A stretch of DNA of 64,000 nucleotides from JBKQVT01 sp963727245 (GCA_963727245.1 CAVSFO010000001.1:496001-560000); one strand, 5' to 3'; shown: positions 9,007-18,556, numbered from the stretch's first letter. Program-made: numbers and translations. The notes: generated by a model from the letters alone, not told the origin.

Positions 9007-9649
9007 GACCGAGCTTGATAGGAGTTAGGGCTTCACCCAGCTTCTGCACGGCGGCGTGCAAGCGGCTTTTCACGGTCCCCACGGGAATGGACAACACGTC
9101 GGCGGCCTCGCGATACTTCAATCCCTGGAAGTAAACCAGCAGGACCACTTGCCTCGTCTGCTCCGGTAACTCGTCGACCGCGCGGCGAACGGCCTCGCGC
9201 TGTTCGGACGACTGGCTTTCTTCGGCCGGCCCCCGCTCGGGGCTATCGAACAAGTCGATGAACAGCCCGGAATCGTTCTCCGCCTCGCCTCCGATCCGGC
9301 GATCCAGGCTCGCCATGCGGTGGCGGCGGCTCCGTCGCCGAAAGTCGATGGCCTGGTTGGTCGCCACGGCATACAGCCACGGCCGCAACTTCCGATCGGA
9401 CTCGAACTGGTCGCATTTCAGGTGGACCTGAAGGAAGGTCTGCTGGAACACGTCGTCCGCCATCTCGGCATTGCCCAAGTAGTAGCGGAGGTATCCGTAA
9501 AGCTCCTTCTCATAGCGATGGACCAACTCTTCGAAGGCTGGGCGGTCGCCGCTATCACGGTACTTCAGCAGCAGCTTCTCGTCCGTCCAAGCCGTCCGCG
9601 GACCCGGCTCCGCATCGGAATGTCGCTTGTGTGCAATTATGCCGTTCAT
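8999..9649 (-). CDS. ECF RNA polymerase sigma factor
   Basis: 216 aa. Sigma region 2 (FEELVHRYEKELYGYLRYYL, DDVFQQTFLQVH, RPWLYAVATNQAIDFRRRSR) and region 4 (VDELPEQTRQVVLLVYFQGL, KYREAADVLSIPVGTVKSRL) are both complete. ECF factors direct RNA polymerase to stress or envelope promoters. The stop overlaps the anti-sigma start, giving translational coupling. An insert rich in D, E and S separates regions 2 and 4. Confidence 0.92.
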   Translation of the reverse strand: MNGIIAHKRHSDAEPGPRTAWTDEKLLLKYRDSGDRPAFEELVHRYEKELYGYLRYYLGNAEMADDVFQQTFLQVHLKCDQFESDRKLRPWLYAVATNQAIDFRRRSRRHRMASLDRRIGGEAENDSGLFIDLFDSPERGPAEESQSSEQREAVRRAVDELPEQTRQVVLLVYFQGLKYREAADVLSIPVGTVKSRLHAAVQKLGEALTPIKLGHD

Positions 9650-10244
9650 TTTTGATACGCACCTGTCGGCGGAAAGGTTCAGCCGGGGGCAGGAAAGCCG
9701 CCCACCTGCCAGCGGGCCGGAAACTTTGCCGATCAGTCCATTCTACGGGATCTCCTCACCCTTGTCTCCCCGCAGCCCTTCGGGACCGCGTCGGGTTCAT
9801 GCAAGTCTTTTCCTTGATAGGACTTCGGTCGCCGGTCCAAGGTTCGCGGTCTTCGCCGACTCAGCCATTTTCTTGTCGGTTTGCCAACCTCCGCCAAGGT
9901 CCCGGCGACGTTGCCCATCGCAGACGGACTTGGGCCGTCCTCGACGGCTGGCTTTGTATGGGAAGCAACTGCCGTGCCCATCCGGCCGCGGCTGGCCAGG
10001 GAGCGAAATTCCCGACCCAGGCTCGCTTCCGCAAGGCGTTTTGAGGTATCGAGTTAGGCGATTTTGACGAGCATGACGATTTTGCGGGAGAAATAGGGGG
10101 ACGGGCCATCCGGAGTGAAAGTTTTACTTTCCGTTACAGAGCGATCTGTCATGGCAAGGCAAAGAAGCCGCTCTACGGCCCAAAACTGTCAAAATGGCAG
10201 ACTGGGGCGTTTTGCGCGTGGCCGGGGCAAAAGTACCCGTAGCG
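9650..10244. other. Intergenic region without a supported gene
   Basis: About 595 bp between the sigma-factor start and the methyltransferase end. The open frames on both strands have no recognisable family or ribosome-binding site. It should contain the promoter of the ECF operon near 9650-9750, but no convincing -35/-10 pair was seen. Confidence 0.5.
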
Positions 10245-11208
10245 TCAACGATTTTCCCACAGGAGCGGGTCAGCGGGCGCCGTGCGGCCGGCCGCCTTCT
10301 TCTTCCGTGGCGACCTTGCCGGTCCGGCAGCGGGCTGGACCTCGTCCAGCCGCCGGCCGTTGGCCGTGTTGGCAACGCTCAACAGTGGCTCCGCGGCGCC
10401 GTCTAGGGGATCGCCCGGCGTGATCGCAGCGAGCCGCTTTTCGATCTGCTGGGCATATTGCTCGGAAAGCTCAAAACCGAGGAAATGGCGGCCGAGCTTC
10501 TTGGCCACTGCCAGCGTGGTGCCGCTGCCGGCGAAGGGATCGAGGACCAACTGGCCTTCCTGGCTGCACGCGCGGATGATCCGCCCCAGCAATTGCTCCG
10601 GCATCTGGCAGCCGTGCCAGCCCGCCCGCTCCTTGAACGTCCCGCACACGCGGGGAAAGTACCAGGTGCTTTCCTGGGGCCCGAACCCCTCGGGCAGGTC
10701 CTGGGGGCGCAGGATCCAGGTGTCGTCGGGCAAGCGGCCGGCGGGGTTCGCCCGGCGGTCGCCATAGACCAGTTGCCGCGCCGAGGGGATGCGAATGGCC
10801 TCGGAGTTGAAGGTGAACTTTTCCCGGTCCTTCACCATGTGGAAAAGATGGGCGTGGGAGCGGCTGAACTTCATTTTGCAGTTCACGCCGAAGGTGTAGT
10901 ACCAGACGACCCAACTGCGGCAGAACAGGCGGTGCTCCCGCTGGAGCATGACCTTCAACTCGGCGGCGTATTCGTCGCCGATGGCCAGCCAGAAGGTGCC
11001 GTCCGGCTTGAGCACGCGGACCACCTGGGCGGTCCATTGCCGGCACCAGTCGAGGTACTTTTCGCCGTCGAGGCTCGTCCTGGTAGACGTCGTAGTCGTA
11101 GCCGATGTTGAAGGGCGGATCGGCGAAGGCCAGATCGACTGTGCCCTTGCCGAGCGACTTCATCCCGGCGATGCAATCCTGATTGTAGACGGCGTCCAGC
11201 GGCAGCAT
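10245..11208 (-). CDS. Site-specific DNA methyltransferase, beta order (frameshift near 11080)
   Basis: Start MLPLDAVYNQDCIAGM at 11208. The catalytic DPPFNIGYDYD (DPPY motif) comes first, and the SAM-binding LDPFAGSGTTLAVAKKLGRH comes near the C-terminus, so this is a class-beta enzyme methylating adenine N6 or cytosine N4. The catalytic part is separated from the rest by a single-base shift near 11080 (after VYQDE); the remainder continues from LKPDGTFWLAIGDEY. A lysine-rich tail (PRKKKAAG) ends the protein. No restriction endonuclease or specificity gene is adjacent, so it is an orphan here. Confidence 0.85.
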
Positions 11209-11217
11209 ATCGCGTAA

Positions 11218-11257
11218 TCCTCCCCTCTCCCTTCGGGAGAGGCGCCGGGGTGAGGGC
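11218..11257. repeat. Hairpin repeat CCCTCTCCC-TTC-GGGAGAGG
   Basis: Same family as the pair at 15460-15564: a CTCTCCC/GGGAGAG stem followed by GCCGGGGTGAGGG. Located upstream of the methyltransferase start. Confidence 0.75.
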
Positions 11258-11264
11258 ATTAACG

Positions 11265-11347
11265 GTAGGGTGGGTCGAGCGCAGCGAGCCCCACCAACAA
11301 CGATTTGGCCATTTCCTGGTGGGGCTCGCTGCGCCGACCCACCCTAC
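11265..11347. repeat. Inverted repeat, GTAGGGTGGGTCGAGC family
   Basis: Nearly perfect palindrome: GTAGGGTGGGTCGAGCGCAG...CACC on the left against GGTGGGGCTCGCTGCGC...CCCACCCTAC on the right. Third and cleanest copy, between the PQQ-like gene and the methyltransferase. Confidence 0.9.
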
Positions 11348-11379
11348 TCGAATCTCCGACCTCCCGCGACAGAACCCAG

Positions 11380-12703
11380 TTACTTACCCAAACAGTATAA
11401 CCATTTTCGGCCGCGGATGAAGAGCCTGCCGTCGGAAATGGCGGGCGAGGCCAGCGTCTCGTCGTCGAGCTGGTTTTCGGTCAGGCGGTCCAGCCGCAGG
11501 GCCGCCGAGAGGATCGTGCAGAGACCCTTGGTGTTGAGGAAATAGATGCGGCCCTCGACGGCGACCGGCGAAGCCCGGTATTCTCCCTTCAGCGGCGCCT
11601 TCCAAAGGAGCCGGCCGGTGCCGAGGTCCAGGCAGCGGGCGGCGCCGTTGTTGGTGACCAGGAACAGCGAGTCGCCCCAGGCGACCGGCGTCGAGCTGTC
11701 GGGGGTCCCTTGAGCGAGCTTCCAGGCCACGTCGCTTTTGGGGCGCTTGCCGGCTCCAGTCGGCTTGACCGCCACCAGCGCGGTGCTGCGTGCCCAGTGT
11801 GGCAAAAATCATCCCTTGGGCGACCACCGGCCCGCTGATGGTCCGACCGCCGATCAGTCCCGGCAGGTACCAGAGGCGGCGTCCGCTGGCCGGGTCGTAG
11901 GCGTCCAACATCTGGCCGCCCATGAGCACCACTTCCGTCTGCTTCTCGGTGCCGCGGAGGACGGGCGTGGTGTACGAATCGCAGCTCTCGGCGGTGGCCG
12001 TGGTCGGCCGCAGGGTCCGCCAGCGCTCATGGCCCGTCTTCTTATCGTGGGCGACGACGTAACTGGCCCTTGGCGTGACGTCCGGCAGGTCGCTGCACGA
12101 ATCCTGCATGCACGCGGAAATGACGAGGTCTTCGTAGAGCACGGGGCTGTTGGCGTGCCCCCACCAGATGGAATACTCGCCGTAATCGGTCTGCAGGTTG
12201 CGGCGCCAGAGCTGCCGGCCGTCGAAGTCATAGGCCGCCAACTCGCCGTTGCCGAAATGCACGACCACCACCTCGCCGTCGGTGACCGGCGAGGGGCTGG
12301 CCAGATTCTGCGACTCGTGAAAGTGCTGGCGGCCCCGTTGCGGGGACGATTTGCAGAGATTGCCCTGGGCCGCCGGGGTGATCGAGCCTTGGGCCACCTC
12401 GCGCGTCCAGGCGATCTTGCCCGTCCGCTTGTCGATCTTCACCAGCAGCAGGCGGCGATTGTCGACGTGGCTGGTGAGGAAGACGGCGTTGCCCCAGATG
12501 GCCGGCGTGCTGTTGCCCCACTCCGGCAACTTGCATTTCCAGACGATGCCGGCCTTTTCGCTCCAGGCGACCGGCACATTGACCTCGGCGGCGGTGCCGT
12601 CGCCTGCCGGGCCGCGCCACTGCGGCCAGTTGCCGGCCCACAAGGAGGAAGCGATCATCGAGACGCCGAGGACCAGGCATGTGCGGCCGCAGTAAGAGAG
12701 CAT
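11380..12703 (-). CDS. Secreted PQQ-like beta-propeller protein (frameshift near 11800)
   Basis: Start MLSYCGRTCLVLGVSM gives a signal peptide ending near SSLWAG. NWPQWRGPAGDG follows, the usual opening of planctomycete PQQ-like/outer-membrane-BamB-like proteins. Repeated blade motifs are visible (KIDKRTGKIAWTRE, YDPASGRRLWYLPG, CLDLGTGRLLWKAPL). Around 11800 the frame shifts by one base after FATLGTQ; the last blades and the stop at 11380 are in the neighbouring frame. The propellers usually serve protein-protein contacts; quinone binding is not implied. It ends 21 bp downstream of galK on the same strand. Confidence 0.8.
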
Positions 12704-12723
12704 GGAGGCAAGCGTTCGGGGTC

Positions 12724-13866
12724 TCAGTTGACCACTTCTGCCCCGTTGGTGGCCTGGCAAACGTACACGGCCGGCGTGTGGCCGGTCCGCTTCTCGTAGG
12801 CCGACGCCGTCTGCGCCACGAAATCGTCGGCCGCCTCGCTGCGGACGATCGCCACGGCGCAGCCGCCGAAGCCGGCCCCGGTCATGCGGGCGCCGTAACA
12901 GCCGGCCTGCGCCGAGGCGCACTCGACCATGGCGTTCAGGGCGTCGCTGGAGACCTCGTAGTCGTCGCGGAGGCTGACGTGGCTCTGGTCCATCAACTTC
13001 CCCAGCTCGGCCATGTCGCCGCGACGCATGGCCTCGACGGCGCGGAGCGTGCGATCGTCCTCGGTGATGACGTGGCGGGCACGGCGGCGGGTGGTCTCGT
13101 CCAACTCCGACTCCCGCCGCTTGAACAGCTCCGGCGTCACGTCGCGCAGCGCCTTGACGCCGAAGAACTCGGCGGCCGCCTCGCATTGGGCCCGGCGCTC
13201 GTTGTACGCCGAATCGACCAGCCCGCGGCGGGTCGATGTGTCCAGCACAACCACCGCCACCTCGGAGGGCAGCGGCGCCATCTTTGTTTCCAGCGAGCGG
13301 CAATCCAGCAGCATGGCATGGCCGGCCTGCCCGGAAGCGGAAATCATCTGGTCCATGATGCCGCAATTGACGCCGATCCACTTGTTCTCGGCGCGCTGGC
13401 CCAACTTGGCCATGACCGCCGGGTCCCAAGGCAGCCCGCCGGCGACGGCAAAGGCCCGCGCCGTGGCCATTTCCACCGCCGCCGAAGACGACAAGCCGGC
13501 GCCCAGCGGCACGTCGCCCGACAGCACGCCTTCCCAGCCGGTGAGGTTGTGGCCGGCATCGTGCAAGACCCAGGCCACGCCCTTGAGATACTCGATCCAA
13601 CCGGCCTTCTGGTGGACCATGCCGTTGAGGGCGAACTCGCCCGACTCGTTGTAATCGATCGAATGGATGACCACGCGCCGATCATTTCGCGGCCGCAGGG
13701 CGATCCAGACCGCCCGGTCGATGGCCAAAGGCAAGACGAAGCCGTCGTTGTAGTCGGTGTGTTCGCCGATGAGGTTGACGCGACCGGGGGCACGGACGAC
13801 CCAACGCGGCACCTGGCCGAACCGCTGGGCGAAATGCTGGGCAATCTCTTGTTTTCCTAGGGGCAT
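12724..13866 (-). CDS. galK: Galactokinase
   Basis: 380 aa, normal GHMP-kinase length. The galactokinase signature RVNLIGEHTDYNDGFVLPLA is near residue 32, the ATP loop is GDVPLGAGLSSSAAVE and the C-terminal motif is GARMTGAGFGGCAVAIV; CGIMDQMIS carries the catalytic Asp. It phosphorylates galactose to galactose-1-phosphate (Leloir pathway). The neighbouring DUF4432 gene encodes an aldose-epimerase-like protein and transketolase follows, so the cluster is sugar-related; no galT or galE is present here. Confidence 0.95.
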   Translation of the reverse strand: MPLGKQEIAQHFAQRFGQVPRWVVRAPGRVNLIGEHTDYNDGFVLPLAIDRAVWIALRPRNDRRVVIHSIDYNESGEFALNGMVHQKAGWIEYLKGVAWVLHDAGHNLTGWEGVLSGDVPLGAGLSSSAAVEMATARAFAVAGGLPWDPAVMAKLGQRAENKWIGVNCGIMDQMISASGQAGHAMLLDCRSLETKMAPLPSEVAVVVLDTSTRRGLVDSAYNERRAQCEAAAEFFGVKALRDVTPELFKRRESELDETTRRRARHVITEDDRTLRAVEAMRRGDMAELGKLMDQSHVSLRDDYEVSSDALNAMVECASAQAGCYGARMTGAGFGGCAVAIVRSEAADDFVAQTASAYEKRTGHTPAVYVCQATNGAEVVN

Positions 13867-14225
13867 AGCAGGCGTGTCCTTATCAAGGGAGGGGGGAATT
13901 CGGGACCGCGGAAGGGATAAAACGGTGTGTTCGGCAGATCGCTTGTCGGCGCAGAACCTCTTCTCGTCGAGAAATGGACCAGCCCTCAGTCCCCCCGCCG
14001 GCGCAGGGGTTCTCATTATTGGAACAATTTGTCGGGCCGCGTCAAGAGCACGAGAAGCGAGTGAACGCTTCTCCTGCGGATTTGGAGACGATACAAACAG
14101 GCGCCTAGTCTGCTGCCAGTAGAAAACCACGGGGCCGAGCGTAGGATGGCCGAACCCGCGGGCCAACGGGCACCGCTTGGGGCCATCGAGGCCGCAGGCA
14201 AAGGCGGCAGCTTCGAGGGCTCGGT
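13867..14225. other. Intergenic region upstream of galK
   Basis: 359 bp with no supported gene. A perfect 8-bp hairpin GAGAAGCG-AGTGAA-CGCTTCTC lies near 14050-14071 but has no T-tract on either side. It presumably carries the galK promoter; none is obvious. Confidence 0.45.
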
Positions 14226-15392
14226 CTACGTGGGCGACCAATCCGGGTCGGGCTCGGCGGAGATTTTCGCCGTGGTACCGGACTGCAAGACCTTCACCGC
14301 CTCGGCGGCGGCCTGCACGCCGGCGGCCTCGCCGTGGGCCTCGATGGTAAGCTGATAGGTCCGCGACTCGCCCGGCGCCAGCACGGCCACGCGACCCATG
14401 CGGCGCTCGAACGACTTGGCATTGGGAAAATTGATGCCCGGCTCCAGCCCGGTCACGTAGCCGTCGGCCGCGGCCTGGCAGTTCTTCCAGAGCGAGAAGC
14501 AGGGGAGTTGCTTCGTGTTGAACTTCAGGCTGACGCCGCGATCGCCGGGCGCGTTGCGCAACAGGGCTTGGGTTTGGCCTTGGGCGTCGGCGGCCAACTC
14601 GAAGTAGAGGACCGCCTCGGCCCAGCCCGGCGTCGGCGGAGCATACGTGTTCCACTGGGGGAACTCGGCCATGGCCGCCGCGTCGCGCGGGGCCAACTTC
14701 TTCACCGGCAGCAGCACTTCCGCCCCGGGCCCCAGCAAGGGCAGGCCGAAGTTGACGTGATAGAGCAGCTCCAACTCGCCCGCCTCCGCCGAAAGATTGC
14801 TGACGGTGTCGGTGATGGTCAAGCCGGGCTGGCCCACCCGAGTGGTCATCGTCGTGCTCAGCCGCAGCTTGGGCCCGAAGAGCCGCGTCTCGTCGACCGT
14901 GCCGCTGACGGTGATCTCGCCGCTGTCGCCATCCACGGTGACCTGGACCCGGTGGGCGGGGGTGTTGGCGATCCTGCCGTGGACGCCGTAGCGGAGCGCG
15001 CCGTTGGGATGGAAGTCCGGCGGGCCGTTGCTCTCCAGGCCGCAGCGGCAGAGCATCTCGTCGAAGCCCCGCAGCCAGCCGGCGCCGCCGTCGTCGGCAG
15101 CCGAGACCAGCGCCGGGTGCACCGGCCCATTGACCGGCGAGCGCCAGCCGAGTTGCAAATCGCCGAGCCGGGCCTTCCAGAGGCCCATGCCGCGGGTGGG
15201 AAGGACGACGAACTGGAAGGCGCCGTTGTTGACCTCGACCACGTCAACGCCCTTGCTCAGGCCGGTCTGCAGGGTGCGTTTGACGACGCTGTAGCCGCTG
15301 GCCGGGCCGCCCACGTTCCCCGGCCGCAACACGAGTTGATCGAGATACAGGTCCTGGTCGCGGTCGGCGATGATCCAAGTGCGTTTGGGCAT
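14226..15392 (-). CDS. DUF4432 (aldose 1-epimerase-like) protein
   Basis: 388 aa from MPKRTWIIADRDQDLYLDQL. The beta-rich galactose-mutarotase-like fold is indicated by FQFVVLPTRGMGLWKARLG, GVHGRIANTPAHRV, ELLYHVNFGLPLLGPGAEVL and GLEPGINFPNAKSFE, all conserved in the DUF4432 family. It probably acts on a sugar or sugar acid; the substrate is unknown. Same strand as galK and transketolase. A start 7 codons upstream is possible, but MPKRT fits the family better. Confidence 0.85.
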   Translation of the reverse strand: MPKRTWIIADRDQDLYLDQLVLRPGNVGGPASGYSVVKRTLQTGLSKGVDVVEVNNGAFQFVVLPTRGMGLWKARLGDLQLGWRSPVNGPVHPALVSAADDGGAGWLRGFDEMLCRCGLESNGPPDFHPNGALRYGVHGRIANTPAHRVQVTVDGDSGEITVSGTVDETRLFGPKLRLSTTMTTRVGQPGLTITDTVSNLSAEAGELELLYHVNFGLPLLGPGAEVLLPVKKLAPRDAAAMAEFPQWNTYAPPTPGWAEAVLYFELAADAQGQTQALLRNAPGDRGVSLKFNTKQLPCFSLWKNCQAAADGYVTGLEPGINFPNAKSFERRMGRVAVLAPGESRTYQLTIEAHGEAAGVQAAAEAVKVLQSGTTAKISAEPDPDWSPT

Positions 15393-15459
15393 GGCATGGT
15401 CCCGCCTTTTCAAGAGGTTCTGGCAATTCGGGGATCAACCCCAGTGCCGCTAAATATAT

Positions 15460-15564
15460 CTCCCCTCTCCCTTTGGGAGAGGGGCCGGGGGTGAGGGCTG
15501 GCCACGGTTCGTCTGGGTTCCCCCTCACCCCGACCCTCTCCCGAAGGGAGAGGGGGAGTCTCCG
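15460..15564. repeat. Paired hairpin repeats CCCTCTCCC...GGGAGAGGG
   Basis: A plus-strand copy (about 15464-15498) and an inverted copy (about 15520-15564) form a larger palindrome, each with its own CTCTCCC/GGGAGAG stem. It lies between tkt and the DUF4432 gene, and may terminate the tkt transcript. Confidence 0.85.
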
Positions 15565-15577
15565 CGGGCACGCCTTG

Positions 15578-17638
15578 TTAACTCCGCATGGCCTCCTTGG
15601 CCGCGGCCACGACGGCGTCGGCGGTAATGCCGAAATGCTTCAAGAGCACGCCCACCGGGGCCGAGGCGCCGAAGCCGTGCATGCCGACGAAACGGCCGCG
15701 GGGACCGAGATATCGGCACCAGCCCTGTTGGATGCCCAATTCGACCGCTACCCGCGCCGTTACGTCCGGCGGCAGCACGGCGTCGCGATAGGCGGCCGGC
15801 TGGGCGTCGAAGAGTTCCCAACTGGGCAGGCTGACCACGCGGGCCCGGATGCCTGCGGCCGACAGGCTTTCATAGGCGGCCACGCACAGCGACAGCTCGC
15901 TGCCGGTGCCGATGAGGATGACCTGGGGCTTGCCGCCGGGGGCGTCGGCCAGCACGTAACCGCCCTGCTGCGTGCCGGAGGCCGGGGCATACTTGGCGCG
16001 GTCGAGCGTGGGGAGGTTCTGCCGGCTCAGCACCAACGCGGCCGGTTGCCGGTCCAGTTGCATCACCGCCTTGTAGGCTTCGGCCACTTCGTTGGCGTCG
16101 CCCGGCCGCAGCACGACCAGGTTGGGAATCGCCCGCAACGCGGCCAGGTGCTCGATGGGCTGGTGGGTGGGGCCGTCCTCGCCCACGCCGATGGAATCGT
16201 GCGTGAAGATGTAGATGACCGGCAAGCCCATGATGGCGGCCAGCCGCATGGGCGGGCGCATGTAGTCGGTGAAGACGAAGAAGGTGGCGCCGTAAGGCCG
16301 CAGGCCGCTCAGTGCCAGGCCGTTGCAGATCGAGCCCATGGCGTGCTCGCGGATGCCGAAATGGAAGTTGCGGCCGGCGTAACTGCCGGCGAGGAAATCG
16401 CCCGTCTCGTCGAACTTCAGCAAGGTCAGGGTCGAGGGGGCCAGGTCGGCCGAGCCGCCCAGCAGCCACGGCACCCGCTTGGCCACCTCGTTGAGCACCT
16501 TGCCGGAAGACGCCCGGCTGGCCATCCCTTTGGCGTCGGCGGGAAAGGGGGTGACCTCCGCATCCCAGTCGGCCGGCAGCTTGCCGCTGAAGATGAGGCG
16601 GAGCTGCTCGGCCTCGGCCGGATACGCTTGCTGATACTTTGCGAACTTCGCCTCCCAAGCCTCGCGCAGCGACTTGCCGCGAGTGCCGATGTTTTCGCGG
16701 AAGTGGCGGCGGACCTCCTCGGGGACGAGAAACTTCTCGTCCGGCGGCCAGCCGTAGACCGCCTTGGTCAAGCGGATTTCCTCTTCCCCCAGCGGCGCGC
16801 CGTGGGCCTCGTGCGTGTTGTGCTTGTGCGGCGCGCCCCAGGCGATCACGCTGCGAACGACGATCAGCGTGGGCCGGTCGCCGGTCTGCTGGAAATCCTT
16901 GATCGCGCGGCGCAGGCCGTCAAGGTCGTTGGCGTCGGCCAGCTTGATGACGTTCCAGCCGTAGCCGGCGAACCGCGTGGCCACGTCCTCGCTGAAGCTC
17001 AGCTTGGTGTGCCCCTCGATGGTGATCGTGTTGTCGTCGTAGAGCCAGCAGAGGTTGGAGAGCTTCAGGTGGCCGGCGATCGAGGCCGCCTCGCTGCCGA
17101 CGCCCTCCATCATGTCGCCGTCGCTGCAGAGGGCGTAGACGTTGAAGTCGAACAGGTCCAGCCCCGGGCGATTGTAGCGGGCGGCCAGCCAGCGGGAGGC
17201 GATGGCCATGCCGACGCTGTTGCCGATGCCTTGCCCGAGCGGCCCGGTCGTGGTCTCCACGCCGCTGGTATGGCCGTGCTCGGGATGGCCCGGACAGCGG
17301 CTGCCGAGCTGGCGAAAGCGGCGGATGTCGTCCAGCGGCACGGCCAGCTCGTCCAGCGGATTCCCCTGGGCGTCGCACTGTTTCACCTCGCTGAGGTGCA
17401 GCACGGCGTAAAGCAGCATCGAGGCGTGTCCGCAGGAGAGGACGAAGCGGTCGCGGTCGGGCCAACCGGGCCGGGCCGGATCGAGCCGCAGCACCTCGTT
17501 GTAGAGCACGTAGGCGACCGGGGCCAGGGCCATGGGCGTGCCCGGATGGCCGCTGTTGGCCGCCTGCACGGCGTCCATGGCGAGGGTGCGGATCGTGTTG
17601 ATGGAAAGTTGCTGGATGGTCTGGGTGGGATCGGCCAT
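15578..17638 (-). CDS. tkt: Transketolase
   Basis: 686 aa from MADPTQTIQQLSINTIRTLA; the frame is open upstream to 17872 but that part is repeat-derived. The TPP-binding motif is CSDGDMMEGVGSEAASIAG...YDDN, with GHASMLLYAVLHL, GHPGTPMALAPVAYVLYNE and HEAHGAPLG; the C-terminal part has TDYMRPPMRLAAIMG and HDSIGVGEDGPTHQPIEHLA. It moves two-carbon units between ketose and aldose phosphates in the pentose-phosphate pathway. Complete, no shifts. Confidence 0.97.
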   Translation of the reverse strand: MADPTQTIQQLSINTIRTLAMDAVQAANSGHPGTPMALAPVAYVLYNEVLRLDPARPGWPDRDRFVLSCGHASMLLYAVLHLSEVKQCDAQGNPLDELAVPLDDIRRFRQLGSRCPGHPEHGHTSGVETTTGPLGQGIGNSVGMAIASRWLAARYNRPGLDLFDFNVYALCSDGDMMEGVGSEAASIAGHLKLSNLCWLYDDNTITIEGHTKLSFSEDVATRFAGYGWNVIKLADANDLDGLRRAIKDFQQTGDRPTLIVVRSVIAWGAPHKHNTHEAHGAPLGEEEIRLTKAVYGWPPDEKFLVPEEVRRHFRENIGTRGKSLREAWEAKFAKYQQAYPAEAEQLRLIFSGKLPADWDAEVTPFPADAKGMASRASSGKVLNEVAKRVPWLLGGSADLAPSTLTLLKFDETGDFLAGSYAGRNFHFGIREHAMGSICNGLALSGLRPYGATFFVFTDYMRPPMRLAAIMGLPVIYIFTHDSIGVGEDGPTHQPIEHLAALRAIPNLVVLRPGDANEVAEAYKAVMQLDRQPAALVLSRQNLPTLDRAKYAPASGTQQGGYVLADAPGGKPQVILIGTGSELSLCVAAYESLSAAGIRARVVSLPSWELFDAQPAAYRDAVLPPDVTARVAVELGIQQGWCRYLGPRGRFVGMHGFGASAPVGVLLKHFGITADAVVAAAKEAMRS

Positions 17639-17734
17639 GATATTCCTGTCGCGAACGGGTGTTGACAACGAAGCCCTCGGACGCAGGTCCGATGCACGCC
17701 TGCAAGCCACCAATGTAAAGGGTGCCCGGCGCTT

Positions 17735-17786
17735 CGTCAATGTTTGTGTCCCCGCGTCCCCGGCGGTACAATATGGGGGTAAGGGC
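17735..17786 (+). repeat. 52-bp direct repeat, copy 1
   Basis: Differs from 18649-18700 by one base. A further matching block, 17822-17849 versus 18727-18754 (CAACTTCGGCCG), extends the similarity downstream. The pair brackets the PIN/antitoxin-like genes. Confidence 0.95.
17744..17772 (+). promoter_or_regulatory. Promoter-like site for the PIN-domain operon
   Basis: TTGTGT (17744-17749), a 17-bp spacer, TACAAT (17767-17772), 100 bp before the PIN gene. It lies within the 52-bp repeat, so the same arrangement recurs at 18658-18686. Confidence 0.5.
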
Positions 17787-17871
17787 ACTAGACCTGGGGA
17801 CTGTCCCCCTCTGTGGAGCGCGAACCACGTCGCCCTCCAACTTCGGCCGCTAAAACCGGCCACGAGGACCA

Positions 17872-18357
17872 ATGAAACCGAAAGTCTACGTAGAGACGAC
17901 CGTGCTGGGATACCTGACCTCGTGGCCGAGTGGCGATCTTGTTTTTGCCGGCCGCCAGAAGATCACGCGCGACTGGTGGCGCTACGCCTTGAATGCCTTC
18001 GACTTGGTTGTATCTGAACTCGTCCATCGTGAGGCAAGTGCAGGGGATCCCCAGGCAATTCGAGATCGGCTGGAAGCCCTTAAAGACCTGCCTGTTTTGG
18101 CCATCAGCCAGCGGGCCGAGGGTTTCGCCCAGGCCTTGGTTGCGGCGGGGGCCGTGCCAGCGACGGAACCGGAGGACGCGCTTCACATTGCCCTCGCTGT
18201 GGTTAGTGGCATAGAATACCTGGTGACCTGGAACTTCCGACACATCGCCAACGCGGCGATCAGGGCGAAAATTCACGGCGTGTGTATCGCCGAGGGTTAC
18301 GATCCTTGCACGATCTGCACGCCCGAAGAACTCCTGGAGCCGGAAAATGACGCCTGA
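17872..18357 (+). CDS. PIN-domain protein, VapC-like probable RNase toxin
   Basis: 161 aa. The PIN-fold acidic positions are visible: VYVETTVLGYLTS at the N-terminus (Glu where VapC often has Asp), SELVHREASAGDP, EPEDALHIALAV and LVTWNFRHIAN. This subfamily is widespread in cyanobacteria and planctomycetes and cleaves RNA when unchecked; that activity is inferred. Its stop overlaps the next gene by 11 bp. Order is toxin first, then antitoxin, the reverse of the classical vapBC order. Confidence 0.85.
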   Translation: MKPKVYVETTVLGYLTSWPSGDLVFAGRQKITRDWWRYALNAFDLVVSELVHREASAGDPQAIRDRLEALKDLPVLAISQRAEGFAQALVAAGAVPATEPEDALHIALAVVSGIEYLVTWNFRHIANAAIRAKIHGVCIAEGYDPCTICTPEELLEPENDA

Positions 18358-18556
18358 CGACCCGATTGTCGAGGACATCCGACGCCGGCGACATGCCCAT
18401 GCGTCGCAGTTCGACAACGATCTGACCGCTATTGTGGCGGATCTTCGTCGATTGGAACGCGAGAGCGGTCGCAGCTATGTCAACTTTCCGCCTCGTTTGC
18501 TCGAAAAGCAATCGGCACTAGGTGGACGGCAAGCCCCTGGTTCGGCGACGACCTAA
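18347..18556 (+). CDS. Small partner of the PIN protein, likely antitoxin
   Basis: 69 aa starting MTPDDPIVEDIRRRRHAHAS, then FDNDLTAIVADLRRLERESG and YVNFPPR. This arrangement (DPIVE-IRR-H-A-FD-DL...SGR...PPR) regularly accompanies PIN proteins of the same subfamily. It is short and charged, without a recognisable DNA-binding fold. Overlap with the PIN gene implies translational coupling. The tail after PPRLLEK may be extended by lost original stop sequence. Confidence 0.7.
   Translation: MTPDDPIVEDIRRRRHAHASQFDNDLTAIVADLRRLERESGRSYVNFPPRLLEKQSALGGRQAPGSATT

Noticed and set aside
9627..10109. Open frames on both strands in the 9.65-10.24 kb gap
   Set aside because: No family, no ribosome-binding site, and mutually overlapping frames.
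14050..14071. Hairpin GAGAAGCG-AGTGAA-CGCTTCTC as a rho-independent terminator
   Set aside because: No T-tract on either strand, and 150 bp from the nearest gene end.
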